DNA from: Lojkania enalia
Taxonomy: Eukaryota; Ascomycota; Dothideomycetes; Pleosporales
Reading direction: 5' to 3'
Assembly (NCBI GenBank): GCA_010094045.1
Contig: ML986710.1
Coordinates: 81,125 to 145,124 of the forward strand
DNA: 64,000 nt
The translations under genes were made by a program, and so were the position numbers. Below are positions 1 through 11,849 of this stretch, one piece after another (the first letter of the stretch is position 1; each line of letters begins with the position of its first letter). The notes under the pieces are model-generated. The model searched no databases. It saw only the letters and a program-made list of their open reading frames with translations, and had not been told where the DNA came from.

Positions 1-1
1 G

Positions 2-1593
2 CTCGAGCAGCAGATCACCGCTGCGCAAGACAAAGTACAAAAGATTCAATACCAACAAGTCCAGGTCGAAAGAAGCTATGGACCGATGCGGCAAGAGCTG
101 CGTGCCAAGCAGACTGACCTACAGAACAAAAAAGATTCTTTAGAAGCAAAACACCGGACTGCAAGTTCCATCGAGTCTGAAATCAATCATCTGGGTAATC
201 ACCAGACCGATCTGGAAACCGATCTCGCATCGGATTTCAAGAAGTCGCTTTCGGACGAGGAGGAGCAGTTGCTTGCGAGACTGGCAGTGGACGTCCGGGA
301 TCTTCAGAGACAATTATCTACACTTACGAGAGAACGATCCACTTTAGAGATTAGGAAAGACGAGATCGAAGTCGAATTGCGGAACAACCTTCAGCCATCC
401 CTTGATCGACTGTTGACCGAAGATGGCGATTCAGGTGGCAATTCTGGCCAAACTGGACGTCTCAGAGATGCTGAAAGGTCGCTCAAGCGCATTAGTAAGA
501 CTCTGGACGACTTTGACTCGAAGATTGAGGATGTGGATAATAAAATCGAGGAAGCAAATACGCAACTTATGCAACTCGAGGTCTCGAAAGCGGAAAAGTA
601 TGCGAGTAATCGCGAGCTGGCGAAGACGATTGAGAAGCAGTTGAAGAGAATGGATCGAGGCATGAAGGAGAAGCAGACCGCTCAAGAAAACCTCAAAGAA
701 GTACAACAGGCGATACGCGAATTGGGGACGCTGCCTGATGAAGCGTGGCGCAGGTACGCAAATTGGAACATCGATAAGGCATGTGTCCCATATTTTCTTG
801 CGTGGAAGAAGCCTCACTGACATCAAAATAGCTTTCTAGAAATCTCGAAAAGATTAACGGCCAGCTCCGGAAATACTCCCATATCAATAAAAAGGCCTTC
901 GAACAATATGAAAAATTCACGAAAGATCGCCGAACACTCACTGAACGACGCCAAGAACTTGAGACCTCGCGTACTTCTATTGAAGAGCTGATTGATATTC
1001 TTGACCAGCGCAAAGATGAAGCCATCCAGCGCACTTTCAAACAAGTCTCAAAGGCCTTCTCTGAAATCTTCGTCCAGCTTGTGCCTGCCGGTATCGGGAG
1101 ACTGCTCATCCAACGTAAGAGCGATCGCGAGGCAGGTCTCCTAGATGATAGTGACGAGGAGGAAGGCAGAGCTACGGGCGATGGTGTTGAAAGTTATAGG
1201 GGTGTTGGCATCCAAGTCTCATTCAACTCTAAACACGACGAACAGCAACGCATCTCTCAGCTTTCAGGTGGCCAGAAATCGCTTTGCGCCTTGGCCCTGA
1301 TTTTTGCAATCCAGCAATGCGATCCCGCACCTTTCTACCTGTTTGATGAAATTGATGCCAATCTAGACGCCCAGTATCGTACTGCGGTGGCTCAGATGCT
1401 GAAAAAGCTTAGTGGCAAGGGAGGAGAGGGCGGCGAAGGCGGTGGACAGTTTATCTGCACAACATTTAGGCCGGAAATGGTTCTCGTCGCAGACAAATGC
1501 TATGGAGTTAGTTATAGCAATAAGACGAGTAGTATCGATGTTGTAGGTCGAGAGGTGGCATTGGATTTTGTGGAGGGAATGACAAAGGTCTGA
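2..1593 (+). CDS. SMC3: Cohesin subunit SMC3, C-terminal part (5' end outside window)
   Basis: Structural maintenance of chromosomes protein 3, the ATPase of the cohesin ring that holds sister chromatids together in the nucleus. The frame is open from base 2, so the gene enters from the left inside the second coiled coil; residues are rich in E, K, Q and R with heptad spacing. Exon 1 ends at 778 and exon 2 runs 832-1593. Exon 2 carries the C-terminal ATPase half: the VPAG-GRL-IQRK lead-in, the ABC signature LSGGQKSLCALALIFAIQ, Walker B with FYLFDEIDANLD, and the D-loop/H-loop region ending TTFRPEM. The LSGGQKSL signature, the FDEIDANLD box and the short C-terminal tail are SMC3-like rather than SMC1-like. 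An acidic stretch (DDSDEEEG) precedes the signature. A Gly-rich run (GKGGEGGEGGG) follows Walker B and is probably a surface loop. The N-terminal half cannot be judged. Confidence 0.95.
779..831 (+). other. GC-AG intron in SMC3
   Basis: A 53-nt intron with donor AAG|GCATGT and acceptor AAAATAG; a CACTGAC branch-like site lies about 15 nt before the acceptor. Only this donor joins the two conserved coding blocks (…NWNIDK and LSRNLEKING…) in frame. The nearby GT sites at 754 and 783 would shift the frame. Confidence 0.8.
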
Positions 1594-2522
1594 GTAAGCT
1601 TCGTTGAGAGCTAGGCGGGTGGATACAGAAGCGATGTTCGTGTATTTCGAATTCGATTCGTGTAAGCTTTATGGATTATGAGTCCGCGATGGGACCGGAG
1701 CACGGGCGATAGTGGGGTGTGTCTGGGATACCACGGTTTTATACAATGGCGTTTAGGTTTAATGCAAATAGTTTCACAATAATTTCTCTCCGATTGGAAT
1801 TCTGTCCCAATTTGTACCATATCAAGGCTGTTTTGAAGTGGATACCTAGAAGTTCTAATTCAATTCGCCCACACTTTTGTCGAAGAAATGCTATCGGTCC
1901 TGAAGTAGCTCACAGCAGCTACACCAGATTGCCTTTTCGCTCAATACAATGACTAGTAGCATATATTTTCGCCCTCGCAGCTAAATACCGTACATCTAAT
2001 TGGTTACAACCACCAAGCGCTTCTCGGCGTCCTACAGCGCCGTATTCCTCTGTAGGCAGTGCGCTATAGGATGACAAATGAAAGTTGATTCACTGTGCCC
2101 GACACCACAAAAGCAGAAAACCGCCCTCCTCAGACCCATTTTCGCAACAAACGCTTTCCAGATCTGACTCTCTCTAGCACTTTTCCCTGTCATGCATGGC
2201 ATCATTCTCCAACTGCTCCATCCCGGACTAGCTGGATAGGAAGTAGGCGATGATCAAGGATGACTAGTACTAGGAAGGTTGTGAGAAGAGGAGGAAGATA
2301 GGAAGGGAGTGGAGTGTCACCAATTTGCTATCTCTTTTCTGCAGAGCACCCTTCAAATTGGCAGGCAAAACATTCAAAAGGGAATAATTCGAACCGGTCT
2401 AGCGTGCGAGTTTGCCGCATGAATAGTCTACTCCTCCGCGTTTTTCCAAAATAGACGTCCCAACCACACAATAGGCAGAAAGAGGGGTCGTTTGAATTGT
2501 CACTGGTCTATCGCTTCGATGA
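1594..2522. other. Intergenic, no gene seen
   Basis: The SMC3 3' flank. Only short chance reading frames without family similarity were seen on either strand. Confidence 0.6.
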
Positions 2523-2527
2523 TGAGA

Positions 2528-2688
2528 TGTAAGCTCAGGTCACGTGCCTGGTCAGCTGTGCAGCCCTTGACTAAGCAGTCTCATGTACTATATATTCCCC
2601 CGCCGTACCTTGACCGAGAGGTGAAGGGACCTCATCAATACATCCATCTATACGACCCTATACAGTCTCCACCCCCCTCCTGCTTACA
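2528..2688 (-). mobile_element. 160-bp-family LTR-like element, copy A (161 bp)
   Basis: The element starts TGTAAG and ends CTTACA, so it has TG…CA ends inside a short inverted repeat. It is flanked by a perfect 5-bp duplication, TGAGA (2523-2527 and 2689-2693). It is the reverse complement of the copy at 14127-14286, with scattered mismatches, mostly transitions. Read on the minus strand it holds a TATA-like box (GGGGGAATATATAGTAC) and an internal CACGTG. The ends, duplication length and promoter box fit a solo LTR of an LTR retrotransposon; no internal coding part is present. Confidence 0.85.
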
Positions 2689-2693
2689 TGAGA

Positions 2694-3885
2694 GGCAGCT
2701 AATGAACTTTGTTGTCATAGTCGTCTGTCAACGCATGAAAGTTTCATATTCGCAGACTATCCCGAGGAACTGCTTCGTTGGCACAATTATCGCTTTGTGA
2801 TTCCAACCTATCTCAAATCCCTTCCATTCACTGCCCCTGCTAATGGTAGATCAAGCAATCTTTACCGTTTGTCACTGGGAGAGGTTGTGCTAATAGGACA
2901 ACCCTGTTCCTCGACAATTAAGGCAGAGATTCTAATCTCAGGAAGGCGACTCTGATTGAGGATCTACAAGCACCGCAGCGCCAACTCATTCCACATATTC
3001 TTTGGAGATGCCTATGTCTGTTTGAAAACTACTCATTTGACATTCGGAAACCTCTTTTTCAGGATCCCCTAAAACTCCCTCATCACACCGTATCGAGTCT
3101 TTGCTAGAACAGGCTCGCATTACCAGATTTCTGGCAAAAAATATATGTTGTCATCCATGCTTTGATCATAAGTAATTTCTATATTCTGCACGTGTGCTAG
3201 GGAAGACAAGTCGTACGATGCAAAGCCAGCATGGCTGCCTTCGAATAGCTAGCGTCCTTGGATAGAGAAGTAAGCATCTAGGAGCGCCCAAAATATTGGA
3301 AGCTTCGATTCCGAGGGCACAATGCAAGCGCATGACCTAAAAAAGGGCTGGGGCAGGGCAGAAGTCAAGGATGCAAAGCTGAAGCTCGACGGGAAGGTTG
3401 CAGAATTGTGAGAACGAAGAGGTTTAAGATATATTAAATGAGGAGCACTGGGTTGAACGTAGAAATGAAATGGAATGCGTTCCTCTCAGCGATGCGTCAC
3501 ATAACGGTTCATGTTCAAAGGCTTTGTCCAAGGTGGTTTGGGGATCGGGGCAAGTTGACTGCAGACAGTTTCTGGTGATAGTATGGAGATAGTTGTCTTA
3601 GGGCTCCGGCTCTCAAGTTCTTATTTGGTCCGAGTCTTCAGGATTCTGTCCCTCCTTTCCATTTACCATATCAAGCCTGCGATATCGATGCAGAACACCG
3701 TATGATCAAACTCTTAAGGCTGAGGTCAGCGCATTGGTTAATATGATGACTAATTACAGCTGACTAACCCTCCATGTGACCCAACGTTCCCCTGAACTCC
3801 GTAAGATCTCCTAAGACCTCATGACTCGTTGTTCTTTCGATATTTCCTTAAAAAGTCTCAAAGGCATACCAGGAGGGCTCAAACT
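2694..3885. other. Intergenic, promoter side of the Zn2Cys6 gene
   Basis: No coding region recognised. It presumably includes the promoter of the transcription factor that begins at 3886, but I see no specific binding site. Confidence 0.5.
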
Positions 3886-5310
3886 ATGGCTCCCAGAACA
3901 AAAGCATGCGCCGTATGTCGGAAGAGGCGCATAAAATGCGATGCGACACTCCCGCAATGCCTCATGTGCATTCGCACTGGAAAGGAATGCCCAGGACCAA
4001 TTGATGGACCACTCATCATCGATATGACCAAATTCGCAATGCATAAAAGCAAGAAGAAAACGGAGCGCAATCCTAAAGCGCGGCAAATATCTCTTGACAC
4101 AATATCCGAACCTATAAATCCGGCCTATTGCATGCATTCTGAACGGCTTCTGGACACACCCTTAAAGCTCTGCACCCAGGTCTCGCAAGCCGCCACGGTC
4201 ACAGAAGCTTTCTACGCAAATTTTCTGAGCTATTTTGCATCCACGGGGGAGAGGATTGATTTACAGAATCGGCAGACTTGGCTCCATCAACTCCCGTTCT
4301 TATCATCTGATGGCAGTAATCATGCCCTAACACTCGCACTCCGTGCGACAGCAAACGTATACTGTGGTGTAGAAGCTTCAAACACTGCCGTTGTACAAGA
4401 GGGCTATCGTCTATACGGTGAGGCACTAAAAGCCCACTCAATCAAATTAACTCGTCATGCGAGGCTCAAGGAGAAAGGAGAGGCGGAGATTACGGTGCAT
4501 ATGATTAGCACGAGTTTGATGCTTTCTCTTTTTGAGCTCCTGAGAGCGACAACTGCGGACGCGTACCGTGAACATGTGTATGGCGCCGCGAAGATGCTGG
4601 AGGCTACGGGACCGGGACAGTGTCTCCATGGGGTTTTGTGTCAGCTGTTTTATCATATTAGGACTCAGATGGCGTTTGTGTATCTAACGAGTCAGAAGGG
4701 GTTAAGGGAGAGGTTAAAGGTAAGGAAAATTATGCAGGAGACTCTGCAGTACGGGCGATGGCCACTGTTTCAGAGACTTATCAGCCATGTTGCGGAGTTA
4801 GCGGAAGTTTATGTGAAGAATGGTGATGTAAGGGAAGGGAAAGAGCAGATGATTGATTTGACGAGGTATGGAAGGCTAAAAGCCGATGTGGAGGCGCTGT
4901 GGCTAGAATATGAGAACACGGCCGAGGAGCGAGGTGAAAGGCTTGAATGGAGGAACGAGCATGGGGAAAAAGTGTTTAGGGATGGGTTCACGGCGCTTAG
5001 TGTCGCATATTTTAGCACCGCGAGGATCCTGTTTGAAGTTCTAGCTCCAAGGTTCGCAGCTACATTCCTTGATATGACCGACCATTACCAAAATATTCTG
5101 GACTGCGCAACTTATCTCTGCGCTCTACGCATTGGCTGTGCGTATATACGTATGGCGACCCCTCTTTATCTCGTTGCGTTACATAGTCCGAGGGAGGAGC
5201 AGAGGAGAAAGGCAAAGGATGTGTTTATGGAATGGAAGGATGGGACAATGGCGGGAGTTAGCGTTATAGCGCTGGAGGCTATTGGGAAAAGGGTAGGCGA
5301 GATGATGTAG
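3886..5310 (+). CDS. Zn2Cys6 (GAL4-type) fungal transcription factor
   Basis: A probable nuclear regulator of 474 residues in a single exon. The N-terminus carries a binuclear zinc cluster, CX2CX6CX6CX2CX6C (residues about 8-35, starting CAVCRKRRIKCDA), the DNA-binding domain that holds two Zn ions. The basic KRRIK between the second and third Cys is typical. The rest is helical with aromatic blocks (VTEAFYANFLSYF, YRLYGEALKAHS), like the fungal-specific middle region of this family. The ATG at 3886 was chosen because it places the usual short leader (MAPRTKA) before the first Cys; upstream in-frame codons lack an ATG. It stands alone, 2.3 kb from SMC3 and about 3 kb from the NLR relic, so its targets cannot be told from context. 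The family call is firm; the pathway is unknown. Confidence 0.9.
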   Translation: MAPRTKACAVCRKRRIKCDATLPQCLMCIRTGKECPGPIDGPLIIDMTKFAMHKSKKKTERNPKARQISLDTISEPINPAYCMHSERLLDTPLKLCTQVSQAATVTEAFYANFLSYFASTGERIDLQNRQTWLHQLPFLSSDGSNHALTLALRATANVYCGVEASNTAVVQEGYRLYGEALKAHSIKLTRHARLKEKGEAEITVHMISTSLMLSLFELLRATTADAYREHVYGAAKMLEATGPGQCLHGVLCQLFYHIRTQMAFVYLTSQKGLRERLKVRKIMQETLQYGRWPLFQRLISHVAELAEVYVKNGDVREGKEQMIDLTRYGRLKADVEALWLEYENTAEERGERLEWRNEHGEKVFRDGFTALSVAYFSTARILFEVLAPRFAATFLDMTDHYQNILDCATYLCALRIGCAYIRMATPLYLVALHSPREEQRRKAKDVFMEWKDGTMAGVSVIALEAIGKRVGEMM

Positions 5311-7419
5311 GGGTTGGCAGATGTAGAGAAGAGCGGAATAGAGATAAGAGATCTTCCATGAAGTGGGTGGGAGCTTAAAGATTGGGTTGGACATATGTAT
5401 TGATATGGGCCCGGTGTGTATTCGTATCTATGTGTGGCTGGTTTTGATCATGAAGGAAGTTTGAACGACTGGTTAATGACATTTATGTCGCCTATTATAC
5501 GATACTGAGGCTGGATGCACTGGTACATCGCATCTACTTGTTTACTTAGTTATCGCGGAGAACGTGGTCAAGCCCGAGCTCTTCTAACTCCTTGTTTGTG
5601 ATTCTTGCATGAAAACGCTATGCTCGACATTTAATGCTTGCCAATTGTGATCATCAAGCCTTTGAGTTCAAAGAATGTACGCTTAAGGTATCTCTCTACC
5701 CCCATCAGATGTGCATTATATAAGTACACAAAGTGGTATAGTAAGTGCGTTTGCAAGAAGGTTAAACATCCATAAAACTATATTCTTATTTCATTCGTCA
5801 AGCAATGGAAGTCTGCAATTATCTAAGTATAATGCCATTCTGTGCAATGCGTCTGTATAAATACGCTCAGTCCCCGTAGCCTTTCAATCAAAAATTAATG
5901 AAGGATTCATTCCTAGTCTCTGGGTAAGGCCATACTCTTATGATGATGCCCAAATCTAAGATTTTTGATAGCTTTCACCTGGCTTAAAACCTAGGGGTAT
6001 CAAAAAACAGTGAAGAACTATATTGATTGTTGTAGGATGGTAGTTAGACGCCTCATATCCAAAGATATCCATGTACAAGGCTGTACCATATAGGGTAAGT
6101 ACTTAGCACTAACGGTCACATTATTCGTGTGAAATGCTAACCTAAGTGCCTTTATTAGCTCGTGCTACGTGATTTTGAAGTGGAAATGTTTATAAAAGCT
6201 TATTATGTAATTACCTAATAATTAGGCCCCCCCACCCCGAAAAAAAAAAATTGGAGAGAGAGATCTAGGGGAAAATAATTCAACAAGTTAATGAACATGG
6301 AACGTGGGCCATAATTACGCAATCGCCATAGAAATTGCTCCAATACTCTCATATTGGCCGAAACTTGTAGCTTTGGAGACAACGGTTTCTATAATATTAC
6401 TTGTGATGTGGAACCTTGCATATTCTCAAAAGAGAATAGCCCCACAGTATCGAATTCCACCTCTTCAGGTATTTGAGCGAGGTAGGTTTTTACAAACTGC
6501 TTAAACTCATGCACCTCATCTTCACTTTGTTTTTGCAGTAGATAAACTAAAGTCACGTAGAATGCTAGGTGGTCATGATTGGGAAATCTAATTCCATTTT
6601 TTTCTGAAAGTTAACCTTGGACTTTTTAGGGTGCTCGGGCTGCCGCGTCTGTTGAAGGATATGGGTTTACGCCTATACTATAGTCGGTCTGTGAGCAACT
6701 CTTGGCGACTTCCATGCGACACGGAGGTTAGATATTAGGATCTAGGTCCACTTCTTCTACTTGCCCAATGGCGTGCTGCAGCTGATCATCGTATAACCCT
6801 GCCAGCCCCAGGAATTTAACTGACTCGAAGTCTTTTCTAGGCATGACTTCCTGTGCTCGTTTTTGGTTACGAACACAAATGAAGGCAGTTATGCGCTAGC
6901 TGATGACAGCGAGTAGAGCTTCCTTCTGGTAGAGCGCGGATAGTGTATGCTGGCTTAATCCTTGGCACAAATTGGTGACGAAAGGTCTTTAGTTGGAATC
7001 TTGACGGAGAGGATGTATGAATGAATGTATTAAGTGCGCCTTGCTACCGCCTTTGGGATTACATTCCTTCATCGTTTTAGCCGGGAGTTGATGTTCGGCC
7101 ACGATTTCCATAAGGCTGGGGACTGTAATGGAAAAAACATTTAACAGCAGAGATTTGCTACAAGCCACAAACCTCGCCAGATGGAGCAACGTAGATTACA
7201 GCAAGAAAAAAACTACACATAGCTCCTAGGTCTTATATTCTCATGTCCTAATGAATAGAAACCGGGCTGAGACTATTGAATACTCCTTCGGCGCCTACTT
7301 GAGGTCAGAAAATACAACTGCTAGCCGACTTGGATCACTAGGCACATATAACAAAATATCTTAATACCGCCTAGCAAGGTCAAAGAGAAATAGGTATACC
7401 ACTCAAAGGCGTGCCGTGA
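5311..7419. other. Intergenic, no gene seen
   Basis: The 3' flank of the Zn2Cys6 gene. It includes a low-complexity C-run followed by an A-run near 6226-6250. I see no conserved coding block and no tRNA-like fold. Confidence 0.55.
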
Positions 7420-7424
7420 CGTTC

Positions 7425-7573
7425 TGTCGCGTATCAGGGAGCATCAATTGCTGAGGCAAATATTGATGTATTGAAGGAGGGTAAGTGGCCTGCTTCGGCA
7501 GAAGCTGGCGATGGCGAGACTATATAGGCCTGAAAACAGACCAACTATAATAGGATAGTAGAAACATGTGACA
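7425..7573 (+). mobile_element. 149-bp solo-LTR-like element, copy 1
   Basis: Starts TGTCGCG and ends GTGACA, flanked by a perfect 5-bp target duplication CGTTC (7420-7424 and 7574-7578). It differs from copy 3 (17670) at one position in 149 (C/T) and from copy 2 (9244) at about 15. A TATA-like ACTATATAGG lies in the middle. TG…CA ends with 5-bp duplications are the hallmark of LTR retroelement insertion, so it is most simply a solo LTR or a TRIM-derived LTR. No parent element is in the window. Confidence 0.88.
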
Positions 7574-7578
7574 CGTTC

Positions 7579-8389
7579 TACCGTCCTTATCTAATTTCTA
7601 TTCCATATCCTTAACCGGACCCGACTCACAGTCTAGACCTGTTGCCTAATTTCTCGGCATCGGCGAATCCTAGCATTGGTAACGACGCACACGCCAATAG
7701 CAACACAAGAGCGATCCTTGTAATCGTAAGCTGCCTGCAGTGTGGCGGAGCAACCGATATTCTCAGGCGACGATCTTGAACACTACTATCCCCTTATAAC
7801 GGTTCATATTGGCCGCTCTGTTGTCAAATATTAATCGCTAGATTTATCTATGTCCCTGTATAAGGATTTTCAGTTACTACTGCAATAAGGAAGCAAGCTA
7901 GGTATATGTAGTCTAGTCGCAGCCTTCGCCGGAAACGGTGTTGGCCCCTGAACCTGGGGCAAAGGATTGTTGAACTGCCGGGTTTAAACTTCCGCCACTG
8001 ATGGATGCAAATAAAGAGACTCTAAGTAATTCAAATCAATAACCGGCCGCCAGAAGTGTGCTTTGGGAGTCTCCTTATCTTGTCAGCGAACGTTTATGAA
8101 CCTCGTCCGAGCTAGTCACGACATTCCTTTGCAGAGGATCGCAACACAAGCTAATGAGTGTAAATTGATATAAAGACATAATAAAGTTTCTATCTCTGAT
8201 AGGACCGCTAGAAATACTACTCAGTCTCTCACCCTTGCGCTGAAGGTTTCGTCCGAATCAAAGCATATAGCAAATCTTCAGCTGAAATTCCTGATATTTT
8301 ATGATCTAGTCGTCTAAATCCCGCTGATCACCGACCCCTACAGCCAAATCGGTAGCGATCGCTCGACTCAGCCAGAGCAGTTACAATAC
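7579..8389. other. Intergenic, possibly decayed 5' part of the NLR relic
   Basis: No intact frame. The right end may contain the lost start of the NLR pseudogene, but I cannot align it to any domain. Confidence 0.35.
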
Positions 8390-11073
8390 GCATTGAAAGG
8401 ATGCATCCGCGTTCTTGAAACCTTGAACGACATATTAAACTGAGTTGGTCCCGAACGTAGTGACTCTGCAGGATTGAAGGTATTAAAAGGTCTAAGAAGT
8501 GTCAACGGTGAAGTACAAGCAAAAGAGTGTAAGGCTAAGCTTGAGAGTTACAAACCCACTCTGACACTTTACCTGTGTTTATACTTCTGACGCATGTGAT
8601 TGTTAATTCTCTAAGTTACCACCATCTCTCAGGATTAGGGCAAGCCAAATTTGTTGTTCATAAAGATCTTCTCCAAGCCATCGGCAGAATTTAAAAAGAG
8701 GGAGGTCAGGGTACTAGCGTTGTAGTCTTGCTTGGACTAAGTGGGCAAGTCAAAGCCAGTCTAGCTCTAGAATATTGCAGAAGAGAAATGTCGAGGAAAC
8801 TTCAAGATGATTCTGGGGATAAACAGCATTTAAGAAGTCTCTATTTGGCATCGCTTTGTAGAGATTTTTAGGAACATTGTCGCATTGACCGGCGAACAAC
8901 GAGAATTTCCAAATTTCGACGCACAACTTACCTTTCTACACAGCCTTATCGGGAGCGGGAGTGCACCTTGGCTATTTTTGTTCGACAATTATGGCTGGCC
9001 CCAGAAAATAAGGAATATACTCAAATACACACCAGACGTATCCAACGGGGCAGTGATAATGACGACTCGTCATGGAAACGTCGCTTTGTTGGGAACATTG
9101 ATTTCCGTTTCCGGAATGAACGAAGCTGATGCGGTTGAACATCTCTTGTAGTATACTGGTCATGCTCGTATTATAAATAATTTAGCACAAGCTAGGATTA
9201 TGGTCAAAGTGCTTGGATATTTACCATTGAAAATTGATTAGAGTGTCGCGTATTAGGGAGCATCAATTGCTGAGGCAAGCATTGATGTATTGAAGGAGGT
9301 TAAGTGGCCTGCCTGGCCAGAGGCTGGCAGTGGCGAGATTATATAGGCTTGATAACAGGCCAACTATAATAGGATAGTAGAAGCACGTGACACAGAGTGC
9401 AGCGTACATACGCAGCCGGGAGATCACCCCGAGGAGTTTCTGGATCATTACAAAACACGAAAGAAAAAAATTTTTTTTTTATATTTTTGTTTCCTAAAAC
9501 AGATCCCTTCAATTGGGGATTATCAATGATCTTTAGGAGAAAATGAAGCCGAGGTCCCTTCCAGATTTTTCATGACCTGGGAGACGTCCTTCCTCCAGGC
9601 TCAAGAGCATAGCCCCATAGGCGACGTCTTGATTATTTTCTTAACGTCCTCGCATTCTTTCTTCCCCTACAAATCCGGATGGAGATATTCCAAGCTTACT
9701 ATGATCCATCAAATGCTGTAGGTACTACACTCCCGTCCTGGATTCAGAGCTTTTGGGACAGATCGGGTTGGGACAAGTATGAGTATCAGAGGTTGCCGTG
9801 ACCTTTGCTGATTTGTCACTTGTGAGTTATAGTGAAAAGTATACGGAGGACACTGAGCAATCACAAGACGACACTGGTTTCTGTACTCTTTCATTTGATT
9901 CACCGGTTCGCGACTGGATTCTGCGAAAGACTTCCTAAGTATGAGAGACGCAAGTATAGCATTGAGAAAGTAGCTATTATGGGACATTATATTGTCTCGG
10001 GGAGTATTGAGTACTGAAATTAGTGTCTAAAGATTCGTCTCCAAGCGCTATCTCATGCCAACGCTACATTAGAACCACAGTAAAAGTATCCAAGTTACTA
10101 ATCTGCTACTGACTGTGGGATATTGCGAAAGACCTCTCACGTGATATACACTTTCTATGCCGACAATAGGAGGTACGATGAGGCGGAGAAAATCTGCAAA
10201 GAACTGCTCACGGTAGGTCGAAAGATTCAACTAGGACGAAAGTTATATCAACCGAACTTCGGCTAACCAATATTTTTCTTCTACAAGGACTGCACAACGA
10301 AGTTTGAGAAACAATCTCCCAGCTTCTCAGATCGCCTGCGGAAGAGCCAAACGAAGAGACCAAGGTTCGCATAATGAAGAACTTGGTTCGGTCTTATTTC
10401 AAGCATAGTAGATACAACAAACCTGCCACTTTATATCAATATACTTTGGATCAGCAAGCTAGCTTTCTTCTCAACGGCCATCGTGATGTATTGAATACGA
10501 AGGAGCATCTTGCGCAAGTATATCGCAATCAAGATCTCCACCTTGAAGTAGTCGATCTCTACCAAAGCGTCTTTTAGACTTCCCAAGGGGCTAGTCTTGA
10601 AAACCATCTAGACGCATTAAATTGTATAGTTACCTTGCTAGTACTTATCGAGCCCAGGCACGGTATGAGACTGCCATGCAGCTCTATGGATAAGCGAGCC
10701 AAAGGGTCACCGTGGAACCCCATGCCGACCATCCGACCGCATTGTCAACCAAAATTTTTGTGGCAATCAATCTCAGAGAATTGCAGCGAAACGAGGTTGC
10801 AGAAGATGCATTTCGAGACATCATTGAACGCTCTGTCAAGGGCCTCGGTCTTCTTCACCCTGATACAAACTAGATAAGAGCCTGGTACAGGCCTATCGAG
10901 ATACTTTTCGAAAGAGCTGTAGCTAGAGATACGGAAGCATTAGATGAAGTGCATCGCGATTGTACTGAAACCACAAAGGCTCTTGCAAACGTTTATAGAT
11001 CGCAAGGAAGGATTAAAGGAGCTCAGAAGCTCGAGAGCCATGGAAATGCTGGCGAGGATATCTTGGACTAGCG
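8390..11073 (+). pseudogene. Decayed NLR-type gene (NB-ARC with TPR repeats)
   Basis: The remains of a fungal NOD-like receptor, a family linked to non-self recognition. Blocks occur in the expected order but in shifting frames with stops. About 8395-8575 is an N-terminal helical part (LKGLRSVNGEVQAKECKAKL, then LESYKPTLTLYL). About 8715-8790 is a degenerate P-loop (VVVLLGLSGQVKASLALEYC where GxGGxGKT is expected). About 8885-9240 is the NB-ARC core with Walker B-like WLFLFDNYGWP, a GAVIMTTRHGN sensor and YLPLKID for the GLPLA box. About 9393-9470 continues (AAYI, then PEEFLDHYKTRK one frame away). About 9680-9770 is a winged-helix-like part. About 10150-11060 holds TPR units (YDEAEKICKELL, LNTKEHLAQVYRNQ, ALANVYRSQGR). 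A solo LTR interrupts it at 9244-9392. At least two frameshifts and several stops make a working protein very unlikely. Confidence 0.8.
9244..9392 (+). mobile_element. 149-bp solo-LTR-like element, copy 2, inside the NLR relic
   Basis: Same family and length as copies 1 and 3, but about 15 differences from them, so probably an older insertion. The flanking 5-mers are TAGAG (9239-9243) and CAGAG (9393-9397), a target duplication with one C/T change. Removing the element rejoins …YLPLKID with the following QSAAYI, the conserved sequence after the GLPLA box of NB-ARC proteins. So the insertion site lay inside the coding region. Confidence 0.85.
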
Positions 11074-11849
11074 GCTAGGTCGACTGATAGGTTACCGCAT
11101 GGCCTCGACTGAGACTTTAGTGGCCTCAGAGGCGGCCGACTTGGACACAGGATTGCTACCTTACTCTAGTGTTTGTGATCTGTTTCCGGAATACTCCGAA
11201 TAGAGCGAGCAGGAGTAAAATACTAGAACGTTAGACGACGCTTTGCATTGCATTTTGTTAACAATGACTAAATGATGTCCCTGTTCGAGGGATAGACTGT
11301 TTATGAATCATGTTAGTTATTGGCACTTTTCCTAATTTCTCTAGCCTTGTCATACGTAATGTGGGACGCGGAGTACGAAGGATGGACGTGGTCATTGAAC
11401 TTGCGTCTATTTCCTAAACGAGCTAAAAAATGGGGCTTCCATTTTGACCAAAGTGAAATAGCTATAGCCCAACAAATTTCGTACTATTTTAGACAGCCTA
11501 GAGTCCACTAAATGTTATTGTGGGTTTGAATAAAAAACTTTTAAGCGTCTATAGCATTCTATAGAGGGCCTCACAAGGCCGTTTTCAACATAAGGCAGCA
11601 CAGCCTCCACCATTGCGGCAATGTGGGGTATGAGATCGGACGATTTTATCTGGGGGCCAAATTCATTCCTAAAAAAGTTACATGCATTATGCACAGGAAC
11701 ACCCTCTTATGGATTCATCATCAGATTTTTCTGGCCCTTTCAGCCTTGTGGGCACCAGGCTGAGGGCTGCAGTGGGTATAAGAGAGTTCATAGCTTTACG
11801 TTCAATAACAAGATCAAGAAACATTCAACCATTCTAGTGTACCGGTGTA
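11074..11849. other. Intergenic between NLR relic and CorA-like gene
   Basis: Contains a 63-codon ATG frame at 11320-11511 with no recognisable family and no sign of splicing. I treat it as chance. Confidence 0.4.
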
